Assembly: GCF_002797355.1 (NCBI RefSeq)
Contig: NZ_KZ454939.1
Location: 497,828 to 561,827, forward strand
DNA: 64,000 nt
Direction of reading: 5' to 3'
Source: Bacillus xiapuensis
GTDB taxonomy: Bacteria; Bacillota; Bacilli; Bacillales; Domibacillaceae
In this document: in pieces, positions 43,947 to 51,073 of the stretch
How positions within the stretch are numbered: the first letter of the stretch is position 1
Layout of the letters: each line of letters begins with the position of its first letter
Program-made: the position numbers and the translations under genes
The notes under the pieces: model-generated
Seen by the model: the letters and a program-made list of their open reading frames with translations, nothing else
Database searches by the model: none
What the model was told of the DNA's origin: nothing

Positions 43947-43971
43947 GTTTAATTTGAATGCAACCGGGAAA
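43947..43971 (+). promoter_or_regulatory. SigB promoter for yfkM
   Basis: GTTTAA, 13 bases, GGGAAA: an exact match to the SigB consensus, starting eight bases after the alsT stop and 45 before the yfkM ATG. B. subtilis yfkM is a SigB-controlled stress gene. Confidence 0.85.
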
Positions 43972-44015
43972 AGTATAAAGCGGGTAGAAGGATAATAAAG
44001 AAAGGGGTTCTAATC

Positions 44016-44534
44016 ATGGGAAAGAAAATTGCCGTATTAGTTACAGACATGTTTGAGGATTCAGAGTACACAGAGCCTGTGAAAGCCTTTAAGGAAGCCG
44101 GCCATGAAATTGTTAACATCGAGAAGCAAGCTGGAAAAACTGTGACAGGCAAGCAAGGAAAAGACACGGTCACCATAGACAAAGGCATTGATCAAGCATC
44201 ACCGAACGAGTTTGACGCTCTGTTGCTGCCGGGCGGTTTTTCTCCTGATCAGCTCCGCGCAGACGATCGCTTTGTTACATTCACGAAAGCCTTTATGGAT
44301 GCGAAGAAGCCTGTATTCGCGATCTGCCACGGCCCGCAGCTGCTGATTACAGCTAAAGCATTAGAAGGCCGCGACGCTACAGGCTACAAATCCATTAAAG
44401 TAGACATGGAGTATGCGGGCGCCAACTACCATGATCAAGAAGTCGTCGTTTGCCAAAATCAATTAGTGACAAGCCGAACACCAGATGATCTTCCAGCGTT
44501 TAACCGTGAATCACTGAAGCTTCTGGAAAAATAA
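44016..44534 (+). CDS. yfkM: General stress protein 18, PfpI/DJ-1 superfamily (YfkM)
   Basis: 172 residues, class I glutamine-amidotransferase-like fold. Nucleophile elbow FAICHGPQLL with Cys near residue 105, the Glu of the triad in TDMFEDSEYTEP near 15, and the LLLPGGFSPDQLR loop. Related proteins act as proteases, deglycases or chaperones; the exact activity is unsettled. The perfect SigB promoter and the adjoining yfk gene set support the YfkM assignment. RBS AAAGAAAGGGG. Confidence 0.92.
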   Translation: MGKKIAVLVTDMFEDSEYTEPVKAFKEAGHEIVNIEKQAGKTVTGKQGKDTVTIDKGIDQASPNEFDALLLPGGFSPDQLRADDRFVTFTKAFMDAKKPVFAICHGPQLLITAKALEGRDATGYKSIKVDMEYAGANYHDQEVVVCQNQLVTSRTPDDLPAFNRESLKLLEK

Positions 44535-44540
44535 GGACTT

Positions 44541-44569
44541 AAAAAAGCCGGCGGAGAGCCGGCTTTTTT
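44541..44569 (+). terminator. yfkM terminator
   Basis: Stem AAAAAAGCCGGC with GCCGGCTTTTTT around GGAGA, six bases after the stop. May work on both strands for convergent yfkK. Confidence 0.9.
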
Positions 44570-44601
44570 GTATGAGCATCCGAAACGGATGATCGCTTCA
44601 A

Positions 44602-44862
44602 TTATTTTTTTAAATTTCCCAGTTCTTCGGCGATGGCTTGCATTTCGCTTGGGCTGAAATTGCTTTTGCGCTTAACCATTTCATAAAGGTCTTTTAAATC
44701 TTCATAGGAAGATTCATTAAAATGCTCCGCCTTAACAGCGCCTACATTCACCATGCGCAGCTTGGACGTGATTTGGTCAATCATATATTCAATATTTTCT
44801 GGCGACTTAACAGAAAGATCCACGTGCTTGTTCATCCTCTCCCAATCGTTTGATAACATCAT
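44602..44862 (-). CDS. yfkK: DUF1128 family protein (YfkK-like)
   Basis: Up to 86 residues; a small helical cytoplasmic protein with no known function. The core [26 protein letters not shown] and [29 protein letters not shown] matches the DUF1128 family. The start is uncertain: ATG at 44862 has no ribosome site, ATG at 44835 touches GAGAGG, and GTG at 44823 lies 12 bases after it and would give 73 residues, near the family length. Convergent with yfkM, as in the B. subtilis yfk cluster. Confidence 0.85.
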   Translation of the reverse strand: MMLSNDWERMNKHVDLSVKSPENIEYMIDQITSKLRMVNVGAVKAEHFNESSYEDLKDLYEMVKRKSNFSPSEMQAIAEELGNLKK

Positions 44863-44899
44863 TTCATTTTTTTAGTTTGTTGTCAATTGGCTGGCGGCA

Positions 44900-44942
44900 A
44901 GCAATGAAAGAGATCAGCACGGCGCTGACCTCTTTCATTGCT
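44900..44942 (-). terminator. Hairpin at the 3-prime end of the second alanine symporter gene
   Basis: Nineteen-position stem with one mismatch (AGCAATGAAAGAG-TCAGC against GCTGA-CTCTTTCATTGCT), loop ACGGC. It overlaps the stop codon region. The U-tract is poor, so it may stabilise the transcript end rather than terminate. Confidence 0.5.
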
Positions 44943-46300
44943 TAAGCGGCCATGTTTTTGTTTTTTTCTTCTTTAATGGCTTTAAGAATATGCTTCGTTT
45001 CATGAATGACGACCCCGGAAAGACCGACAATTCCTACTAGGTTAGGGAAGGCCATTAACCCGTTCATAATATCCGCGAATGTCCACACGACCTTCAGGCT
45101 TGTAATTGCCCCGATAAAGACAGCCGCCACAAAGACAATGCGATAATATTTCACAACATTTTTGCTAAAGAGGTAAGAGAAGCATTTCTCTCCGTAATAA
45201 GACCAGCCAATAATCGTAGAAGAGGCAAAAAACAATAAACCAAGAGCGACGACGTAAGAGCCGGCTGAACCGAGGAACATTTCAAAGGAGGCGGTGGTTA
45301 ACTCGCTTCCTTCCAGCCCGCTGTTATATTTTCCTGCAAGAACGATCGTTAATCCTGTAATGGAACAAATCAGAATGGTGTCAATAAACACCTGAGTCAT
45401 CGAAACGAGCGCTTGACGCGCAGGCATATCCGTTTTAGCGGCAGCAGCAGCGATTGGAGCTGATCCGAGACCAGCTTCGTTGGAGAAGACCCCGCGCGCT
45501 ACCCCGTAGCGGATCACCGTTCCAATCGCTCCTCCGGCCACAGCCTCGCCTGAGAAGGCATCTGTGAAGATGAGACGAAAGGCGGCTGGAAGCTCACTGA
45601 TATTCATTACTAAAATAATGATGCCGGCAATTAAATAAAATCCTGCCATAATCGGCACAAAGAAAGCGGTCACCCGCCCAATGCTTTTAATTCCCCCAAG
45701 CAGTACAAGGGCGGTGAAGGCTAAAAGAACGACACCTGTTATCCATGCGGGCACGTTAAACGTAGATTTCACGACTCCGGCCACAGCATTCGCCTGTACC
45801 AGATTCCCGATGCCAAAGGCTGCTATCGCCCCGAACAGGGCAAACGTAACGCCGAGCCATTTTTGTTTTAATCCGCGTTCTAAATAATACATCGGCCCCC
45901 CTGACATCTCACCGTCCGCGTCCTGCACTCTGTATTTAACGGCCAGCACAGCTTCTGCATACTTAGTGGCCATCCCGAAAAAGGCGCTGAGCCACATCCA
46001 AAAAATAGCCCCGGGTCCCCCGATGATCACGGCCGTTGCTACGCCGACAATATTTCCTGTGCCAACGGTGGCTGCCAAAGCGGTCATTAGGGCTTGGAAG
46101 TGGGAAATATCTCCTTCTGAATCCTTATCTTGTTGCTTGCCGAACGCCAGCTTTAGCGAGTAGGGAAGCAACTTCATTTGCAGAAAGCCTAGGCGGATGG
46201 TCAAGTAAATGCCTGTTCCTACAAGAAGAAGGAGAAGTGGGGGTCCCCAAATAAACCCGCTAATCTTTTCGAGCACTGCAAGAATTTTCTCCTGATTCAT
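44942..46300 (-). CDS. Sodium:alanine symporter family protein, copy 2
   Basis: 452-residue membrane symporter of the same family as the gene at 42556. It shows ALMTALAATVGTGNIVGVATAVIIGGPGAIFWMWLSAFFGMATKYAEA, MSGGPMYYLERGL and RGVFSNEAGLGSAPIAAAAAKT. The TVGTGNIVG sodium-site segment is canonical, whereas copy 1 has TIGAANIVG, so substrate or ion affinity may differ. Start ATG at 46300 is behind AAGGAGTGATCAT. Confidence 0.9.
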   Translation of the reverse strand: MNQEKILAVLEKISGFIWGPPLLLLLVGTGIYLTIRLGFLQMKLLPYSLKLAFGKQQDKDSEGDISHFQALMTALAATVGTGNIVGVATAVIIGGPGAIFWMWLSAFFGMATKYAEAVLAVKYRVQDADGEMSGGPMYYLERGLKQKWLGVTFALFGAIAAFGIGNLVQANAVAGVVKSTFNVPAWITGVVLLAFTALVLLGGIKSIGRVTAFFVPIMAGFYLIAGIIILVMNISELPAAFRLIFTDAFSGEAVAGGAIGTVIRYGVARGVFSNEAGLGSAPIAAAAAKTDMPARQALVSMTQVFIDTILICSITGLTIVLAGKYNSGLEGSELTTASFEMFLGSAGSYVVALGLLFFASSTIIGWSYYGEKCFSYLFSKNVVKYYRIVFVAAVFIGAITSLKVVWTFADIMNGLMAFPNLVGIVGLSGVVIHETKHILKAIKEEKNKNMAA

Positions 46301-46479
46301 ATGATCACTCCTTTTTTATAATTATATAAGAATATTCTGAAAATACTAGTCTTTTGTGCTTTCGGATATACGTTTATTATATTTTTGTGAAAAATGACAA
46401 AGTAAATGATAGGGAAGCGTTTCTTGTATTACGATAAACATAGGAAAGAGATTTTCAATTATGAAAAGGAAGGAGAAAT

Positions 46480-46536
46480 ATGACGAAAGAGAGAATACTT
46501 AAATGTTATTCTTATATAGAGAAGGTGATGGAATGA
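46480..46536 (+). CDS. Possible 18-codon leader peptide overlapping yfkJ
   Basis: MTKERILKCYSYIEKVME, with a strong AAGGAAGGAGAAAT site before its ATG. Its stop TGA shares ATGA with the yfkJ start (46533), the layout of translational coupling. It may simply be chance or a leader that sets yfkJ translation. No family is recognised. Confidence 0.35.
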   Translation: MTKERILKCYSYIEKVME

Positions 46537-47006
46537 TCAAAGTACTGTTTGTTTGTCTGGGGAATATTTGCCGGTCGCCGATGGCTGAAGCGATGTTTCG
46601 GGATTTGTTAAAGAGGGAAAGATTAGAGCATATTATTGCAGTGGATTCTGCTGGAACAGGTCACTGGCATATTGGCGAACCTCCTCATAAAGGTACGTTG
46701 GATGTTTTGAACAAGAATGGAGTAAATAGCGAGGGGCTGAAGGCTAGACAGCTGGTGGAGGAAGACGCTGAGCGGTTTCATTACATTGTAGCGATGGATG
46801 CGGACAATGTTATACATATTAAACAGAAGTTTGCTTTAAGCCGCCATCAGAAGGTGTTCAAGCTGTTGGATTTAGTGGATGATGCCGAAACAACCGATGT
46901 GCCGGATCCTTATTATACAGGCAACTTTGAAGAGGTGTACCGATTAATTCAAAAAGGAAATGAAGCGCTCCTGCGGAAAATTAAACGGGAGCATGATCTA
47001 AACTAA
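46533..47006 (+). CDS. yfkJ: Low-molecular-weight protein tyrosine phosphatase YfkJ
   Basis: 157 residues. The P-loop CLGNICRS holds nucleophile Cys8 and Arg14 (CX5R), and the general acid is in VPDPYYTGNFEEVY near residue 125. Removes phosphate from protein tyrosine; B. subtilis YfkJ is a stress-linked phosphatase. It heads yfkJ-yfkI-yfkH, although a repeat copy separates it from yfkI. ATG at 46533 follows GAAGGTGATG. Confidence 0.93.
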   Translation: MIKVLFVCLGNICRSPMAEAMFRDLLKRERLEHIIAVDSAGTGHWHIGEPPHKGTLDVLNKNGVNSEGLKARQLVEEDAERFHYIVAMDADNVIHIKQKFALSRHQKVFKLLDLVDDAETTDVPDPYYTGNFEEVYRLIQKGNEALLRKIKREHDLN

Positions 47007-47016
47007 TCGCTACAAC

Positions 47017-47093
47017 GTGAATCTTCAAACAGCGGGGCTTCTCCCGCTATTGAAAAGAAGAACAAAGGCTAACTCTTGTTACAGCGCCTTTGT
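47017..47093 (+). repeat. Dispersed two-hairpin intergenic repeat, copy F (most complete)
   Basis: GTGAATCTTCAAACAGCGGG, then CTTCTCCCGCTATTGAAAAG, then AAGAACAAAGGC, a spacer, then ACAGCGCCTTTGTC. Hairpin 1 is AGCGGG/CCCGCT; hairpin 2 is ACAAAGGC/GCCTTTGT. It lies between yfkJ and yfkI. Confidence 0.8.
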
Positions 47094-47150
47094 CGCCTGC
47101 ATCAGCTTATATGCGGGATAACAGAAAAATTGATAGAAGGGATGATTGAA

Positions 47151-47501
47151 ATGGGGAAAGGTAAATTCTTTGCTGGTATGGCCATTGGTGCCGTTGTAGG
47201 AGGGCTTATAACGCTGACGGATCGGCAGACAAGGTCGGAGATGAAGGAGTACGGAAAGCATGTGTATCATCTGGCGAAAAACCCTCAGCAAATTGCTGAT
47301 TCTTCAAAAGCGGTCATTGAGAAGTCGAAAGAAATGTTTCAGCAGGTCAATGAAGATGTCGGCTTCATTCGCGACAAGGTAGACAGTTTAATGGACTTGT
47401 CCCCTCAAGTGAAGGACCTAGTTGATGAAACGAAAGCGGCTTTTGTTCCTAATATGAAGAAAGAGGATATAGCATCTGATCATTCGGCAATGAATGAATA
47501 A
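47151..47501 (+). CDS. yfkI: YfkI-like small stress protein with YtxH-type N-terminus
   Basis: 116 residues. A glycine-rich N-terminal span, GKFFAGMAIGAVVGGLITL (4-22), resembles the YtxH-family membrane anchor. The rest is a charged helical tail. RBS AGAAGGGATGA before the ATG. Position between yfkJ and yfkH, and its size, identify it as the YfkI counterpart; biochemical function unknown. The yfkH start follows 12 bases after its stop. Confidence 0.75.
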   Translation: MGKGKFFAGMAIGAVVGGLITLTDRQTRSEMKEYGKHVYHLAKNPQQIADSSKAVIEKSKEMFQQVNEDVGFIRDKVDSLMDLSPQVKDLVDETKAAFVPNMKKEDIASDHSAMNE

Positions 47502-47513
47502 GGAGGCGATGAT

Positions 47514-48347
47514 TTGGCGTTCAGTAAAGAGGATGCAAGGATATTTTTCAAGCATTTATTTTATAGGGTCAAAGAATCTGATGCTTCGGATATTGCCGCT
47601 CAAATGGCTTACTTTTTTCTGTTAGCGCTGTTTCCTTTGTTAATCTTTACGGTTACACTGTTTGCATATTTGCCGATTAACCAGGCAGATTTGTTCTTAC
47701 TTATTGAAGACATTGCACCGAAGGATACGATTGAAATGATTCGCCATACAATGGATGAAGTATTAGCGAACCGCAGCGGCGGTCTTTTGTCATTTGGTAT
47801 TATTGCGACCATTTGGTCAGCTTCTAACGGAATGAATGCTGTCATTAAAGGGTTAAATCACGCTTATGACGTCGAGGAAACGCGGCCGTTTTATTTGAGC
47901 AGGGGCATGTCGGTTCTGCTCACGCTCGCTTTGATTGTAGTTGTTGCGGCCGCGCTGGTCCTGCAGGTTTTTGGCAAACAAATAGGTGTATTCGCCGCCG
48001 ATTATTTAGGAGCGTCCGAGCAGTTTCTGGAGCTTTGGAACTGGCTTCGCTGGCTGGCATTGCCGCTTTTATTATTGATCGTCTTTGTGGGGCTGTATTA
48101 TTTGGCTCCCAACGTTCAAATTCAATGCATTACCGTATTGCCGGGAGCGCTATTCGCTTCTATTGGCTGGGTCGTTGTTTCCCTCGGCTTTTCCTTCTAT
48201 GTTAATAACTTTGGCAACTACACAGCCACATACGGGAGCATCGGTGGCATCATTGTTCTGATGATTTGGTTCTATCTCTCTGCTTTAATCATCTTAATCG
48301 GCGGGGAAATCAACGCCCTCAGAAATGATCAAAAAGCCGATAGCTAA
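47514..48347 (+). CDS. yfkH: YihY/UPF0761 family membrane protein YfkH
   Basis: 277 residues with six predicted membrane spans. Opening hallmark: DASDIAAQMAYFFLLALFPLLIF near residue 23, followed by LSFGIIATIWSASNGMNAVIKGLNHAYDVEETRPF near 85, both typical of the YihY family. Once labelled ribonuclease BN, the family has no proven activity. TTG start at 47514 is seven bases after AGGAGG. Last gene of the yfkJIH-like set. Confidence 0.9.
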   Translation: MAFSKEDARIFFKHLFYRVKESDASDIAAQMAYFFLLALFPLLIFTVTLFAYLPINQADLFLLIEDIAPKDTIEMIRHTMDEVLANRSGGLLSFGIIATIWSASNGMNAVIKGLNHAYDVEETRPFYLSRGMSVLLTLALIVVVAAALVLQVFGKQIGVFAADYLGASEQFLELWNWLRWLALPLLLLIVFVGLYYLAPNVQIQCITVLPGALFASIGWVVVSLGFSFYVNNFGNYTATYGSIGGIIVLMIWFYLSALIILIGGEINALRNDQKADS

Positions 48348-48380
48348 AAAGAATGAGATGGAAGAGAGAACAAAGAGGCG

Positions 48381-48396
48381 GGGGCTGTCCAATAAA
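48381..48396 (+). repeat. Tail-motif relative (copy 3)
   Basis: GGGCTGTCCAATAA resembles the reverse complement of the motifs at 5620 (GGCTGTCTAATAAGCC) and 21203 (GGACTATCTAATAAGTCC). Confidence 0.4.
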
Positions 48397-48437
48397 TTTT
48401 TTCAATTCAGCACACCCGAAAGAAAACTTAAGAATTG

Positions 48438-48486
48438 GAACCGCCCCTCCATGGTTAGAGTGTATCTTACAATGGAGGGGCGGTTC
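48438..48486 (+). terminator. GC-rich hairpin after yfkH
   Basis: Perfect 15-pair stem GAACCGCCCCTCCAT with ATGGAGGGGCGGTTC and a 19-base loop, followed by AGTTTGGTTTTGTTTTTG. Terminator-like, though the U-tract is interrupted; it may serve another purpose. Confidence 0.6.
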
Positions 48487-48573
48487 AGTTTGGTTTTGTT
48501 TTTGAGTTGGGATAGCATGTTCTGAACGGCTTTTAGAGAGATTCGCTTTATCCCGCTAAGCTGTCCGATGGAG

Positions 48574-48640
48574 TTGACAAAGGCGCTGCAGCAGGCTGTT
48601 GCGATGAACAGCGGTGAGGGAAGAACCACCGCTGTTTAAC
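48574..48640 (-). repeat. Dispersed two-hairpin intergenic repeat, copy G
   Basis: Minus strand: TTAAACAGCGGTGGTTCTT, CCCTCACCGCTGTT, then CAGCGCCTTTGTC. Hairpin 1 stem AACAGCGGTG/CACCGCTGTT has paired substitutions against copy F. The GAAAAGAAGAAC block is missing. Confidence 0.7.
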
Positions 48641-48648
48641 GACTCATT

Positions 48649-50562
48649 TTATTTTAATAGCCGCAATCCGTTCAGGATCACCAGGATCGTGCTTCCTTCG
48701 TGGCCGATTACGCCGAATGGCAAGTCGACGATTTGAAAAAAGTTCGAAATGATCAGCAGCATAATTACAGATATAGAAAAGACAATGTTTTGCTTCACGA
48801 TGCGCTTCATTTTCTTGGAAAGCCGAATGGCTTCCGCTATCTTAGGGAGATCATTTTTCATTAAGACGATATCCGCGGTCTCCAAGGCGACGTCTGAGCC
48901 TTCTCCCATGGCTATGCCGACATGAGCGGTGGCAAGAGCCGGAGCATCGTTGATCCCATCACCAACCATGGCGGTTGTTCCGTGGTCTTTGATGACTTGT
49001 TTTAAGTGCGTAACTTTATGTTCCGGCAAGCAATCAGCAATGAAGCTATCCAGATGAGCTTCCTCGGCAATGGCTTTGGCTGTTTTTTCATTATCACCTG
49101 TCAGCATAATGGTATAGACGCCTTCTTGTTTTAGGAGATCAAGCGCCCATTTCGTTTCTTCACGGATTAAGTCTTTAAAGGCAATAACAGCGGCGATTCC
49201 TTGCTCATCGGCAACGAACACAGTCGTTTTGCCTGATTCGGCAAGCTGCTTTGCCCTTCCGGAAGCGAAGGAGAATGCTTCTTCGCGGCCGACAAAATCC
49301 GCTTTTCCGATCTTCCATTCCTTTGCATCCACCATTCCTTTCACTCCCCAGCCGGATACATCCTCTAAATGATCCGGAGAAGAATAGTCCACTTGCTGCT
49401 GGTGGGCGTAGCGGACTACGGCTTGTGCCAGCGGGTGGTTGGACTGGCTTTCAATCGACGCGACGGCACTTAGCAGCAGCTGTTTATCCAGCCCCTCACG
49501 AACGATCATATCTGTTACCTGCGGTTTTCCCTGCGTTAAGGTGCCGGTTTTATCAAAGGCAATGGCCCTTACGTTCGTCAGGTTTTCTAAATGCACGCCT
49601 CCTTTAAATAAAATTCCGTTCCGCGCTCCTTTTGAAATAGCGGAGAGTGTTGCCGGCATAATGGAAGCGACGAGTGCGCATGGTGAAGCGACCACAAGCA
49701 GCACCATTGCCCGATAAAATGTTTCAGTCCAGCTCCAGCCGAGCGCATAATGCGGCAGAAACATCATTAGACCGACAACAGCCAGCACTGCTTTGACATA
49801 AGTGCCTTCAAACTTTTCGATAAATAATTGAGAGGGTGATTTCTCGCTTTGAGCCGATTGTACAAGCTCGATGATTTTTTGGAACAAGGTTTCACTGGAA
49901 TTTTTAGTTACTTCGATATAAATGGATCCGGTGATATTGACCGTTCCGGCGAACACCTCTTCATTCGTCTCTTTGGAAACGGGAATGGATTCGCCTGTGA
50001 TGGCCGCTTCATCCAATGTTGTATGCCCTTTGATAATTTCTCCATCCGCAGGTATGCGCTCCCCGGGCTTGACGAGAATCGTGTCGCCAACGGCCAAGGA
50101 GGACACGTGAACTTTTTCTTCTCTGCCATTTGTTATCCGCAAAGCTTCTTCCGGCTGCATTTCCATCAGGGAAGAAATTTCTTTTTGGCTTTTATTTAGT
50201 GTATAGGTTTCCAGCGCACCGCTAACGGCAAATATAAAAATGAGAATCGCGCCTTCCGTCCAGTAGCCGATGATTGCTGAGCCGATCGCAGCGAAAATCA
50301 TTAGCATTTCAACATTCAATTCTTTATTGGCGATCGTTTCTTCTATTCCTTCTTTTGCTTTGGCGAATCCCCCAATGACAAAAGCGGATAAGTAGCTGGA
50401 AATCGCCGCTGCTTGCAGGCCGTTCTTTTCTAATAGCCACCCAGTTAGAATGAGCAAACCGCTGAATAAGGCGGCAATGAGTTCGGCATGGGGCATTAGA
50501 CTCTCGATCCAGCGAGGGTGTTTCTGTTCTTTAATGTGCGAAGCTTTCACTTGTGCATCCAT
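48649..50562 (-). CDS. pfeT: P1B-type metal ATPase, PfeT/ZosA-like
   Basis: 637 residues with no N-terminal metal-binding CxxC. Transport motif SPCALV, phosphorylation site DKTGTLTQGK near residue 335, TGDNEKTAKA and GDGINDAPAL. C-terminal GHEGSTILVILNGLRLL matches B. subtilis PfeT (formerly ZosA/YkvW), an Fe(II) exporter under PerR. Export of ferrous iron during peroxide stress is therefore likely; zinc is the older assignment. Two Fur/PerR-like boxes upstream agree. Confidence 0.9.
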   Translation of the reverse strand: MDAQVKASHIKEQKHPRWIESLMPHAELIAALFSGLLILTGWLLEKNGLQAAAISSYLSAFVIGGFAKAKEGIEETIANKELNVEMLMIFAAIGSAIIGYWTEGAILIFIFAVSGALETYTLNKSQKEISSLMEMQPEEALRITNGREEKVHVSSLAVGDTILVKPGERIPADGEIIKGHTTLDEAAITGESIPVSKETNEEVFAGTVNITGSIYIEVTKNSSETLFQKIIELVQSAQSEKSPSQLFIEKFEGTYVKAVLAVVGLMMFLPHYALGWSWTETFYRAMVLLVVASPCALVASIMPATLSAISKGARNGILFKGGVHLENLTNVRAIAFDKTGTLTQGKPQVTDMIVREGLDKQLLLSAVASIESQSNHPLAQAVVRYAHQQQVDYSSPDHLEDVSGWGVKGMVDAKEWKIGKADFVGREEAFSFASGRAKQLAESGKTTVFVADEQGIAAVIAFKDLIREETKWALDLLKQEGVYTIMLTGDNEKTAKAIAEEAHLDSFIADCLPEHKVTHLKQVIKDHGTTAMVGDGINDAPALATAHVGIAMGEGSDVALETADIVLMKNDLPKIAEAIRLSKKMKRIVKQNIVFSISVIMLLIISNFFQIVDLPFGVIGHEGSTILVILNGLRLLK

Positions 50563-50600
50563 ATGTTTAATCCTCCTAATTGAAATTTATTTGAGTTAAT

Positions 50601-50615
50601 TGATAATAATAATCA
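50601..50615. promoter_or_regulatory. Fur/PerR-like box 1
   Basis: TGATAATAATAATCA, close to the 7-1-7 palindrome TGATAATnATTATCA, 39 bases before the pfeT start. Confidence 0.65.
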
Positions 50616-50637
50616 AAGTTAGTTCAGTGGTTATAAC

Positions 50638-50652
50638 TGAAAATTATTATCA
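50638..50652. promoter_or_regulatory. Fur/PerR-like box 2
   Basis: TGAAAATTATTATCA, one mismatch from the 7-1-7 palindrome, 22 bases upstream of box 1. Confidence 0.7.
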
Positions 50653-51073
50653 AATGGCGTAAAATAGGTGTTTCTTAAATAAAATATCTTTTTTATTAAT
50701 TTATAATTATTATAATGTAGATCATCTTACCATATTCGAGAAGAAAAGAAAAGCTTTTGATAGCCCCTTTATTTTCCTAACAAAGAGGGAGGACGGAAAG
50801 AAAGGAGATCAGTTGTGATATCGCGCAGCTGCTGAAGAATGAACAGGAACGGATTGTTGAACAATAAGGAAAATGGGGTATGTAAAGTAAAGGAAGAAAG
50901 CCGTCCCGTTTTTTTCATGAGCGCACTGAGATGCAGACAGAGAATCCATATCCTGCATATACCCAAACTGTTCGGAACTGCCTGAAGCAGCTTACGAAGG
51001 ATTAGGCTTTGCTTTTCATCAGTGCGTGATGAAGAAGACCCCATTTCACGTTAAATTGAAGGAGGGATATCTT

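Larger units (their letters stand above)
50563..51073. other. Divergent region between pfeT and chaA
   Basis: Carries the two Fur/PerR-like boxes at 50601 and 50638. At 50780-50866 a plus-strand frame without a start reads ERKEISCDIAQLLKNEQE and then stops, perhaps the tail of a decayed gene. Nothing else was identified up to the chaA ribosome site. Confidence 0.4.

Noticed and set aside
50780-50866. Short plus-strand frame before chaA
   Set aside because: It has protein-like composition but no start codon or ribosome site; at most a decayed gene end.
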